Source: Chryseolinea lacunae (GTDB lineage Bacteria > Bacteroidota > Bacteroidia > Cytophagales > Cyclobacteriaceae). Taken from it: a DNA stretch of 64,000 bases. Shown in pieces: positions 17,519 to 26,000 of this stretch (position 1 is its first letter; every line of letters begins with the position of its first letter). Made by a program: the position numbers and the translations under genes. The stretch is from the NCBI RefSeq assembly GCF_016735595.1, contig NZ_JAERRB010000002.1, positions 248,001 to 312,000 on the forward strand, written 5' to 3'. The notes beneath the pieces are model-generated. The model saw only the letters and a list, made by a program, of their open reading frames with translations. It was not told the DNA's origin and ran no database searches.

Positions 17519-18877
17519 ATGAGAAGAAAGCAACCGGGCCTGCTATGTCTTTTGCTGACGATGTCAATGGTTGTGCAGGCGCAATTCAAATCAATGCGCT
17601 ACGATGAAGATTACACAGCGTTGAAAGACGACACGACCCAAAGCGCCTATAAAAGATTGAAATACACTCCGCTGAATATGTACGGCGGATACCTTTCTTT
17701 TGGCGGTGAAGTTCGTTATCAGTATTTCATGATTGCTAACGGCGCCTGGGGTGATGAACCCGACGATGCCGATGGCTATTCGCTGACACGCTTTCTCGCG
17801 CATGCCGATGTTCACCTCACGAAAAATTTCCGCGCATTCATCCAACTACAAGCCAGCGGCGCAAACGGAAAACCCGACACGTCGCCTGTGGATGAAAACC
17901 CGCTGGATGTGCATCAGGCCTTTGCGGACTATACGGGAAAAATATCAACGGCATCGTTCATTGTTCGGGCGGGCAGACAAGAGATGTCGTATGGATCGCA
18001 GCGGCTCATCTCGGTGCGTGAGTTGCCCAACAACCGTCAGGCGTTTGATGCTGTGAAAGTTGTTGTCGCGGCGCGGCGCCGGAAGCTGGATGTGCTTTAT
18101 GGTGACTATGTGTATGCACGGAAGAATATATTTGACGACGATCCCTCGGGCAAGGCGAAACTTTGGGGCATCTACGTTGCACTGGCGAAGTTCTCCGTGC
18201 TGCAAAATGTTGAAGTGTATTATCTGGGTTTGCAAAAACTAACCGCTCGGTTCGACGATGGACAGGGAAAGGAAACACGTCATTCCATAGGCACACGCGT
18301 GTCGGGTCAGCAGCGCGGTTGGCGCTATGATGGGGAAGGGCTCTTTCAGTTTGGCGACCTGCAAGGCAAAACCATTCGTGCCTGGACCGCGTCCGTTAAC
18401 ATGGGCTATAAATGGAACGATGCGTTTCTGCAACCCGAGCTTGGTTTAAAATCGGAACTCATCAGTGGCGACAAAACAAACGGCGATGCGCGCCTGCAAA
18501 CATTCAACCCCTTGTTCCCGCGCGGCGCCTACTTTGGACTTGCCGCGCTGATCGGCCCCGCCAACCTCGTCGACATTCACCCTTCGTTGGCCATCACCTA
18601 CAAACAACTAACGTTGACTACGGACTATGATCGCTTCTGGCGACAAAGCCCCGACGATGGCATCTATGCACCCAACATGGAATTGATCTACTCCGGCCGG
18701 CACTCATCGGCACGTCTCATCGGTCAGCAAATCACCACCGAAATTCAGTATGCACCTTCAGGTGCGTTGACGTTGAAAGGAGAATATACGTTTTTCAACG
18801 CGGGACACTTTTTGAAAGACGTGGGTACAGGCAAAGATATTCACTTTGGAGGGGTCACCGTGCAGTATAAATTCTGA
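17519..18877 (+). CDS. Alginate-export-type outer-membrane beta-barrel protein
   Basis: A 452-residue protein with a signal peptide (LLCLLLTMSMVVQAQ) starting at the ATG at 17519. The mature part is a run of amphipathic beta strands with the Alginate_exp pattern: LSFGGEVRYQYFMIANGAWG, FRAFIQLQASGANGK, then FIVRAGRQEMSYGSQRLIS (the typical GRQE-x-x-x-G turn) and a final strand ending in VQYKF. It should form a barrel in the outer membrane. The ligand is not known; annotation as alginate exporter is a domain name, not proof of alginate transport. No alginate genes are near. Confidence 0.85.
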   Translation: MRRKQPGLLCLLLTMSMVVQAQFKSMRYDEDYTALKDDTTQSAYKRLKYTPLNMYGGYLSFGGEVRYQYFMIANGAWGDEPDDADGYSLTRFLAHADVHLTKNFRAFIQLQASGANGKPDTSPVDENPLDVHQAFADYTGKISTASFIVRAGRQEMSYGSQRLISVRELPNNRQAFDAVKVVVAARRRKLDVLYGDYVYARKNIFDDDPSGKAKLWGIYVALAKFSVLQNVEVYYLGLQKLTARFDDGQGKETRHSIGTRVSGQQRGWRYDGEGLFQFGDLQGKTIRAWTASVNMGYKWNDAFLQPELGLKSELISGDKTNGDARLQTFNPLFPRGAYFGLAALIGPANLVDIHPSLAITYKQLTLTTDYDRFWRQSPDDGIYAPNMELIYSGRHSSARLIGQQITTEIQYAPSGALTLKGEYTFFNAGHFLKDVGTGKDIHFGGVTVQYKF

Positions 18878-18925
18878 TGCCGCAATGTGCAGGCTTGGGA
18901 TGGCCGGATAAAAATGCTACAGCGG

Positions 18926-19984
18926 TCAAACCGCTTCCGCTTCTTGAATGAGCTGTTGCAAAATTTCCACAGCAGGTTTTGCCTGCACGTTCACGGTCGA
19001 TTGTCCGGCCCACAGGTTGGTGAATTCTTTATCGTCGCGTTGTTGGGCTGAGGCGCGGAGTGCTGCGTTAAGACTTGCTTGCAGCGGATAGGGGAGCGGG
19101 GCGATGCCCGAGTTTTCGACTTCGTTCATAAACGCGTTGCGTATGCCGCGGGCCCATCGCCCGGTGAAGGCGCGGGTCAGCGCGGTGTCGGTGCCGGTTG
19201 CGTTCATCACTGCCGACTTATAGGAAGGTATGGCAATGCTTTCCGTACAGGCAATGAAGGCGGTTCCGATCTGTACAGCCTGCGCGCCCAGCATCAACGC
19301 GGCGCGAATGGTTTTGCCATCGTGGATGCCACCGGCCGCCAGCACCGGTCGTGGCAGGCGATGCACAATTTCAGACACCAGTGAAATCAATCCCACCTGC
19401 GGCAAAGGCTCGTCGTCGAGGAAACTTCCGCGGTGACCACCGGCTTCAATTCCCTGGGCCGTGATCATGTCGACACCTTTCTCCTGGAGCACGGCGGCTT
19501 CGCGAAAACTGGTGGCGGTGCCGATCAGCACAGCGCCAGTCGACTTCAATGTTTTTAAACTCGCGTCGTCCGGTATGCCGAAGGTGAAACTGATCACGGA
19601 AATTTTTTCACTGACGAGAATGTCGAGCTGATCGGCATACGAATACATAGGTGTGTCAAGCGCGTCGGCGGTTGGGGCAGCCAGGTTGTGGTTGCGTGCG
19701 AGAGTCGTCAAGAACTCACGCATCTGGGACGCTTGAGCGGCTCTTGGCGTTGGAAGTGTGTTGGCAAACAAGTTCACGGCAAACGGCTTGCGGGTGAGCG
19801 TTTTGGTTTGGCGGATCAGGGCCAGTGTTTTGTCTGGCGAAAGCCCACCCACGGGAAGCGATCCCAACGCGCCGGCATTGCTCAGTTGGGCCACCATCTG
19901 TGGCGAAGTCACGCCCAGCATCGGCGCCTGCACGATGGGAAATTCGATGCCAAGTTGTTTCGTAAAGTCGTTTGTCCACGTCAT
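18926..19984 (-). CDS. Nitronate monooxygenase (NMO) family flavoprotein
   Basis: A 352-residue TIM-barrel FMN enzyme. The start at 19984 gives the standard N-terminus FTKQLGIEFPIVQAPMLGVT; an upstream extension to 20077 is not homologous. Other marks are GALGSLPVG, ISFTFGIP, AQGIEAGGHRGSF (conserved phosphate-binding and catalytic His region), PVLAAGGIHDG and GAQAVQIGTAFIACTES. NMO oxidises propionate-3-nitronate or other nitronates to remove toxic nitro compounds. The receiver-protein gene lies 59 bases upstream in the same direction; a functional link is not evident. Confidence 0.92.
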   Translation of the reverse strand: MTWTNDFTKQLGIEFPIVQAPMLGVTSPQMVAQLSNAGALGSLPVGGLSPDKTLALIRQTKTLTRKPFAVNLFANTLPTPRAAQASQMREFLTTLARNHNLAAPTADALDTPMYSYADQLDILVSEKISVISFTFGIPDDASLKTLKSTGAVLIGTATSFREAAVLQEKGVDMITAQGIEAGGHRGSFLDDEPLPQVGLISLVSEIVHRLPRPVLAAGGIHDGKTIRAALMLGAQAVQIGTAFIACTESIAIPSYKSAVMNATGTDTALTRAFTGRWARGIRNAFMNEVENSGIAPLPYPLQASLNAALRASAQQRDDKEFTNLWAGQSTVNVQAKPAVEILQQLIQEAEAV

Positions 19985-20043
19985 AGAAGACCGGTTGGGT
20001 TGAACGGGTTGCAGGGTTGGGTTAGACAACGCAGGGCCGTTGC

Positions 20044-20469
20044 CTAAAATGAGTTCGGATGCACGCAGTCTTTCCAATAGTCCAGCAGCCGCTTGAAAAC
20101 ATCCTGCATGGCAGCCATGGAATTTTGTTTAATAAAGAATCCCTGCACGGTGAGTTCGTATGCTTCCTGCACCTGCGCCTGTACGGCAGCCGTGGAAAGA
20201 AAAACAAACGGTATGCTTTTCATGCGCAGAAAATCATTTTTGTTGAGACGCTTTCTGAACTCCAGGCCGTTCATGCCGGGCAGGTTGATGTCGCAAAGAA
20301 TAAGGAACGGACGTTCCGGCGTGGTTTCCAGATAGTGGAGTGCACTGGGACAGTCCTCGAACTGACGGATAAAATCTTTCAGCCCAAAGTGAGTCAATAC
20401 CTCCAGAAACAGCTCCTGATCATCCCTGTCATCGTCAATCACAACCACCGGCCCCCGATTCGTTATCAT
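20044..20469 (-). CDS. Single-domain response regulator
   Basis: A 141-residue receiver domain without an output domain. The acidic pair lies in VVVIDDDRDDQ, phospho-acceptor D60 in LILCDINLPGMNG, the Thr/Ser switch in FVFLSTA and the conserved Lys in GFFIKQNS. The pattern matches the Rcp-like receivers common in Cytophagales. Starts at 20481 or 20532 are in frame, but the family begins just before GPVVVIDDD; I use 20469, and 20481 is nearly as likely. No kinase is adjacent. It may be a phospho-shuttle. Confidence 0.88.
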   Translation of the reverse strand: MITNRGPVVVIDDDRDDQELFLEVLTHFGLKDFIRQFEDCPSALHYLETTPERPFLILCDINLPGMNGLEFRKRLNKNDFLRMKSIPFVFLSTAAVQAQVQEAYELTVQGFFIKQNSMAAMQDVFKRLLDYWKDCVHPNSF

Positions 20470-20648
20470 AGTGTTTAGCATTTCCCTAAACTTACAAAGA
20501 CGACGGCGCAGGCGAAAGCGTTTTCGAAGCATCTTTTAGGTGACAAGAGACGGGCGCGATTACGGGCAGCGAACGGGTTTTCAATTGCCCCGGTTCACGT
20601 GCGGCCTGTGCTACCTACGGACCAGCCTAAGTCTGGATCACATCGCCA

Positions 20649-21515
20649 TCACAACATCACCTGGCTTTGCTTCTCTTCAACCGCAGATTCATGCACAAAA
20701 CGGAACACTGCTTCCACCACTGACAATGAGCGGAGGTTGTGACCAAAACCCTGCGTAGACAGGAGTGTTGATCCCTTCCAGGCTTCGTTGATCTTTTGTG
20801 AATAGTGATAGGGCGCTTCGGCATCTTCCTGATCGTGGATGATGAGCCCGTCGCGTTGCAGCGAGGCCGCAAATTTCTGTGTGGAGAAGAAGGATGGCGG
20901 AACCTGGTAGGCGTCTTCAAAATATTGGGTGATGTGACGCATGGCCCGGTCTGAAAGCTTTAGCGTGTCGCGAAAGAAATGCATGAAGTCGGTGGCTTCG
21001 CCCGGCGGCGCCATCAGCACAACCTGATCTGCCTGCAGACGCGGGTTGATGAAGAAGGTGTAGAGCAATGAAAAGCTTCCCAGCGAATGTCCCACCACAG
21101 CATGCGCGCCGCCAATTTGCTGAATAAAATTCTGAATCAGCGTGCTGTAGACCGGCACGGAAAGAAAGTTGCCTTTTGAAAGACCATGACCAGGTGCGTC
21201 AATAGAATAGACTGTGTATACATCTTTGGGAAACGCTTCCACATAGGGCTTCCAGCGGAATGTGTGGCTCTGCCAGCCGTGAAAAAACACCACTTTCTTT
21301 TCGCCGTGTCCCCAGCGGTAGACCTGAATGGCCGTGCCTTCGCTGGTGATGGTGGAACGTTGCGCCGTGTCGAAAAACGTTTGCTGTTTTCCGGTGATGG
21401 GTGTGCGGAAAGGTCTGCAAAACAGCAGGAAGCCCTGGCGTCCCGCGGTGCGGGGATGAATCCAGGCCAGAAAGTTCAGATAGAGTCCGAGGGTTTTGGT
21501 GAGGAGGGTTTTCAT
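20649..21515 (-). CDS. Alpha/beta hydrolase under TetR control
   Basis: A 288-residue alpha/beta-hydrolase-fold protein. VVFFHGWQSHTF provides the oxyanion-hole HG motif, AVVGHSLGSFS is the nucleophile elbow (G-H-S-L-G), and GHNLRSLSVVEAV near the C-terminus supplies the likely catalytic His. The N-terminus is mildly hydrophobic (LGLYLNFLAWIHP), possibly membrane-associated. It lies directly downstream of the tetR gene in the same direction. A perfect 18-base palindrome (21531-21548) precedes its ATG, so repression by the TetR protein is very likely. Substrate unknown. Confidence 0.88.
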   Translation of the reverse strand: MKTLLTKTLGLYLNFLAWIHPRTAGRQGFLLFCRPFRTPITGKQQTFFDTAQRSTITSEGTAIQVYRWGHGEKKVVFFHGWQSHTFRWKPYVEAFPKDVYTVYSIDAPGHGLSKGNFLSVPVYSTLIQNFIQQIGGAHAVVGHSLGSFSLLYTFFINPRLQADQVVLMAPPGEATDFMHFFRDTLKLSDRAMRHITQYFEDAYQVPPSFFSTQKFAASLQRDGLIIHDQEDAEAPYHYSQKINEAWKGSTLLSTQGFGHNLRSLSVVEAVFRFVHESAVEEKQSQVML

Positions 21516-21530
21516 ACGCAAGGTGTTTTA

Positions 21531-21548
21531 AGATACCAATTGGTATCT
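21531..21548. promoter_or_regulatory. TetR operator before the hydrolase gene
   Basis: AGATACCAATTGGTATCT is a perfect 18-base palindrome, 15 bases upstream of the hydrolase ATG and between it and the tetR stop. The same sequence precedes tetR itself at 22164-22183. TetR-family regulators usually bind such palindromes. Confidence 0.85.
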
Positions 21549-21566
21549 AGTGGAGTAAATTTTTTT

Positions 21567-22157
21567 TTAGAGTCTCAGGTCGTTCAATTGATTTTCAAGA
21601 TGCTTCATGACGCGCCGGATGTCTACGTTGTTGTTTCGCAGTTTGCTCATCATGATGGCGCCTTCCAGGGAGGCGATCACCACCGTGGCAAAGTGGTCTT
21701 TGTCGAGGTCGGGTTTCAGTTGTTTGTAGCGGATGCCATTGTCGAGAATGGTCACCAGCGACTGGTGAAGAATGTCGAGGATCTTCAGCGCCGTTTTGCG
21801 CAGCACGGGATGGGCGTCGTCGGCCTCGATGGCGGCATTCATGAGCGGGCAACCGCCTTTCACTACGGGTTTGCTGATGTAGGATTCAAAATAGCGAAGC
21901 ACGGCCAGAAGTTTGTCGGTTGCCGTGAGTTCTTCCTTGATGCGGCGGCGAAGTTCTTCCATCATGATGGTGGAGAGCTGAAACAGCGACTCCTTTTCCA
22001 ACTCTTCCTTGCTTTTGAAATGCCGGTAAATGGCCCCTTTGGTGAACCCCGTGGCGTCGGTGATCTCGCTGATGGACGTGGCCTTGTAGCCCTTGGTGTT
22101 AAAGAGTATCCCTGATTTTTTCAGGATTTTGTCACGTGTTGCTTCCGGATCGCGCAT
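21567..22157 (-). CDS. TetR/AcrR family transcriptional repressor
   Basis: A 196-residue regulator. The N-terminal TetR helix-turn-helix spans residues about 8-55 (ILFNTKGYKATSISEITDA, then GFTKGAIYRHFKSKEEL). The ligand-binding half contains KGGCPLMNAAIEADDAHPVL, a pattern seen in the YxaF/LmrA-like branch, with a cysteine that could sense electrophiles (speculative). A perfect 20-base palindrome starts 6 bases upstream of the ATG, and a copy lies between this gene and the downstream hydrolase, so it likely represses both itself and the hydrolase. Confidence 0.93.
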   Translation of the reverse strand: MRDPEATRDKILKKSGILFNTKGYKATSISEITDATGFTKGAIYRHFKSKEELEKESLFQLSTIMMEELRRRIKEELTATDKLLAVLRYFESYISKPVVKGGCPLMNAAIEADDAHPVLRKTALKILDILHQSLVTILDNGIRYKQLKPDLDKDHFATVVIASLEGAIMMSKLRNNNVDIRRVMKHLENQLNDLRL

Positions 22158-22163
22158 TTTGCA

Positions 22164-22183
22164 AAGATACCAATTGGTATCTT
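22164..22183. promoter_or_regulatory. TetR operator before tetR
   Basis: AAGATACCAATTGGTATCTT is a perfect 20-base palindrome immediately upstream of the tetR start codon. Its inner 18 bases equal the palindrome at 21531-21548. Autoregulation is the natural reading. Confidence 0.87.
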
Positions 22184-22260
22184 AAAGGCAAGGTGGCGTG
22201 TGGGGGATATTTTGGGTGAAAATTTTGAATTGGATCGATTTGCCCAATGCTATTGTCGTT

Positions 22261-22362
22261 TCAATCCACGGTGACGGCCCAGAAATTCTTTGAAGTTTCG
22301 TCGCGTTCGAGAAGACGTGCGCGGAGAATTTTGAGCGCATTCACAATGTGGTTCTCCACCGT
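22261..22362 (-). pseudogene. Remnant of an ECF sigma factor C-terminus
   Basis: The frame directly after the YdeI stop codon reads TVENHIVNALKILRARLL and runs on for 33 residues to its own TGA at 22261-22263. This is the recognition-helix end of sigma-70 region 4 of Bacteroidota ECF sigma factors, which typically read 'SPKTVENHI..ALKILR'. The TAG stop of the YdeI gene occupies the place of the expected lysine codon before T-V-E-N. No regions 2 or 3 of a sigma factor are present, so this is a truncated relic left by deletion or recombination. Confidence 0.72.
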
Positions 22363-22974
22363 CTAGGACTTAATCGTTTTCTTTGGCTGAACATAATGAT
22401 TGGCCCGAATGTTCTTTGCCGCCAGCGCCACCGTTTCAGCGATTCGTTTTTCACGCGTAGCGGCCTGCTTCGCGGAGTGAACCCAATACAGAATGATTTT
22501 TTTTGACGATGGCGGAAATTTTGAAAAGTGTGCCCGCGCCTCCGGGTTTGCCGTCAAAGCCGCCGCCAAATCTTTGGGCACAATGAGCTTCTCCACATCG
22601 TCCATGGCCGTCCAGGCGCCATTCTTCTTTGCGACATTGATCACGGCCAGCCCGGCAGGCTGCATACGATTTTCTTTCACAAGCACCGCCACCTTCTTTT
22701 TATTGACCGCGCTCCAATTTCCCTTCGGTTTTCGCTGACTGAAAAACTGAACCGTTCTGAGTTCGTCCAGAATAACCTTCTTGCTGTCGATCCACCCATA
22801 ACACAACGCTTCGTCCACAGCATGCGAATGGCTTATGCGAGGTTTCCCGCTGGAAGGTTTATAATTCACCAGCCACACCGATTTCTTTTTTGCATGATTT
22901 TTATGCAGCCACCGGCGCCAGGCCTCCTGATCTTTGGCGTAGAATAAATCGGTGCCGTCGAGTTGTTCTTTCAT
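22363..22974 (-). CDS. YdeI/OmpD-associated family protein
   Basis: A 203-residue cytosolic protein of the YdeI/OmpD-associated (bacteriocin-protection-like) family. Marks are LFYAKDQEAWRRWLHKNHAK, VWLVNYK, the conserved AVDEALCYGWIDSKK and FSQRKPKGNWSAVNKKK; the C-terminal part has LAAALTANPEARAHFSKFPP and a basic helix (SAKQAATREKRIAE). The biochemical function is unknown. Its last residues (KTIKS) and stop run straight into the sigma-factor relic in the same frame, so its natural C-terminus may have been altered by the same rearrangement. Confidence 0.85.
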   Translation of the reverse strand: MKEQLDGTDLFYAKDQEAWRRWLHKNHAKKKSVWLVNYKPSSGKPRISHSHAVDEALCYGWIDSKKVILDELRTVQFFSQRKPKGNWSAVNKKKVAVLVKENRMQPAGLAVINVAKKNGAWTAMDDVEKLIVPKDLAAALTANPEARAHFSKFPPSSKKIILYWVHSAKQAATREKRIAETVALAAKNIRANHYVQPKKTIKS

Positions 22975-23047
22975 GGTTGTGTTTTGTTAATTCCCTTTTC
23001 AGGCCATACACGTTAACGAGCATTTGGAGAAAAGGATTCTATCGACC

Positions 23048-26000
23048 TCACTTCACCGTCATCCGTGTTCCGTCGCTGTGACTGCCAAACTCCGGCGCGT
23101 ACATGCTTTGTATGGTGGTTATGCCGTTGGAAAAATTTCCTCTGTTGTTCACACGAAGATCGTACTCAAAGATGTAAACCCCTTTTGGGAGATTGTCGAA
23201 GAAGAAGTTTGTGGAAGCGTCTCTCGTGGACTGATAGTAGTCAATGCCACTCTGGTATTTGTAGGCCGAATGAACATCCACCGGCTCGACACCCGAGGCG
23301 CGAAGGTCTTTCATGTGCAAAAAATCCAGGTCGCGATCGGTGTGCAGCTCGATTCTGACGCGCAGCAGATCGCCAACATTCACGGGTGTGTTTGGCTTCA
23401 CTTCGGTCAACAGTTCCCCCTTGTCGCCAAGGCTTACGGCAAACACCTTCTTAGAAAGTTTTAGAGACGATTCTGCCCACATGATTTTTTCGAGATCTTC
23501 CCAATACTGCCAGTGCAAATTTGCCCAGGCGGTGCCGTTTCCTTTTTTCGTGAGCGTCACTTCGCCAAGTTCGGGGACGACAGCATCGCCCGTCCAGGAA
23601 GTGGAGAAATAGCCTGTGCCGGCTTCTGGCTCCTTTGCGGCCGGTTGTATTTTTTTTGTGCCCACAGTGGTTTCAAGTTGATCTTCGACCGGAAGCCACT
23701 CGGCACCTTGCAGCAGAATCGCGTATATGGCTTCCGTTGTGGCTTTGGTGGTGGCCCACTGGTGTGCCTGCTTGTGATTGATCAACCAGACGCGCAGGTT
23801 GTTGAGTGTAGCGTCATCACCCTGCACTTCGCTAAACGCTTCGATCAGGAGCGCCTGTGTTTCGATGGGCGACTCATACCAATACCAGCTTGAGGTATTT
23901 TCTTTCCAATACATACCCAGCGCATCGCTTGACAGGCTGTTCTCTTTAAGCGCCGCCAGGATTTCATTTGACAGCGTTTTGTTTCCTTGTCTGAAATGAA
24001 TGAGGGCGGTCATGCCCTTCAGAAGCAGACTGGTTCTTGACCAATAGGTGGCCGATTGAGCGCGGTAATAGGCGGTGGCGACTTGAAGCGAATCGTTCAT
24101 CTTCACCTCGGGAAAGAAACTGCGCATGTACAAATAGTGAATGGCCAATGCGTCTGGCTGCTGACGATCCATGAATATGGCAACAGCTTCCTTCGATTTG
24201 TTGGCTTGTGCGCGTTTCAACAAACGTCGATAGTCGTCGAGCATTTCGGCGTCGAGATAGCGTAGTGCACCCTGCAGTATTTCTTGTGATGTTCCTGTTG
24301 GCGGGAGCACGTTGAGGTGTTTCAGATGGCCAAGGCCGGAAACGATGTGTTGCGTGATGTAGCGGTTTGCGTGTGTGCCACCATTGAACCACGGGAAGCC
24401 TCCACTGGCCAACTGCATATCTTTTAGTTTGTCCAGCACACCACTTTGCCGGGCGCCTAAGGCATGGAGATCGAACAACGAGCCCAGTCGTTTTTTCTGT
24501 TCGGTTTCATTCTGTGCGCTGCGAACCCAAGGCGTTTCCTCCAGAACGATTGACTTGAGTTCTGGATTTTTCTCCAACGCACTCACCAACTCTCCCGACG
24601 AAGACCACTTTTCAAACACAGCTTTTATTTTCGGATTGCTGTTGGCGATGTGACTCGCCAGCGCATTGGCATAGTAGCGTGCGAAAAGTTGCTCGGCACA
24701 CTCATACGGAAATTCCATGAGGTAGGGCAACGCTTGAACAGCATACCACGCAGGGTTTGATGTCACCTCAAGCGTGAGCCGGTGTTGCTGACGTGTGGAT
24801 GACGTTGTGTTTCTGAGTTTGTCGAGGACGAAATGTTTTGTTTCGCCCGACTGCGCATGCATGGGCAATGATTCGGTAACCAGGATGCGGTTGGGAATTA
24901 CGGGTAGAATGTTCTGTTCGCCATCGCTGAAGTTTCCGGCCTTGGCCACGATTTTATATTGCACAGCATCTACTTGCCCGGGCACATGCAATCGCCACGA
25001 AACCTCGGTTGTGCTTTTTGCAGCTACCGTGAAGGGCAACGCGCGAACCACATTCCCGAACGGACCATCGAGCAATTTTCCGGTAACGGCATCGGTGAGT
25101 TGCAGGATTGCTTTCCCGGATTTCGCCTGACTGGTGAGGTTCACGATTTTTGTTGAAAGCACCACCTCGTCGCCGGTTCGTAGAAAACGCGGAAAGTTGG
25201 GTGTTATCATCAGTTCTTTTTGGGTGACTACCTGGAGGGTTTGGAGTGTGGCCGTCAGGTTGCGCGTGTGTGCCAGCAACTGAAGTTTCCATCGTGTGAG
25301 GGCTTCTGGTGTGGTGAATGAAAACCGAATTTTGCCGTTCTCGTCGGTGGTGAGGTGTGGAAAGAAGAAGGCGGTTTCGTCAAAATTCTTGCGGACATTT
25401 ACCTTGGCCATCTCTTCGTCTATCTTTTGCTGTCCGGCACGGGTAACGATAACGACTACACCATTTGCTGCCCGCGCGCCATATAGCGATGTGGCGGCTT
25501 CTCCCTTCAGGAGCTGAACGTCTGCGATAGCAACTCCTTCAATTTCGCGCGCCGCGACAATGACGCCGTCAACGACATAGAGGGAACCCCGCATGCGTGT
25601 CAACGGCGAATCGCCGGGGGTGAAGTTGAATGAGGATATCGAAACGCCTGCCGCTTCACCTGCAAGAAAAAATTCCAATTCGCGGGAGTCGGCACGGTAG
25701 AGCATGGTGATGGATTGGGTTAGTGCTTTTTTCTCGTAGGAGCCGCGCGCGGTAACAACCACTTCCGATAAGGCCAGCAAGGCTTCCTTCAGCGTCACAT
25801 TCACCGTCGTCTTGCGTCCGAGTTTGGTTTCGGCTGGGGCATAGCCCACAAAGGTGAAACGGATCACATCACCACGACCGCCTTTCACTTCATAGTGTCC
25901 GTTTGCATCGGTGATGGCGCCCGTGGTCGTGTTGCTGATTGTCACGTTCACTCCGGGCAGGGGTTGTCCATTCGAGTCCACAACCGTTCCCTGCACATAT

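Noticed and set aside
22363-22365. Recoded TAG codon joining YdeI and the sigma-like tail
   Set aside because: Readthrough would give a sensible-looking in-frame fusion, but no readthrough signal is visible and a truncated relic is the simpler explanation.
25438-25600. TonB-dependent receptor inside the alpha-2-macroglobulin gene
   Set aside because: Only a plug-like segment is present, with no beta-barrel; the frame continues into A2M domains.
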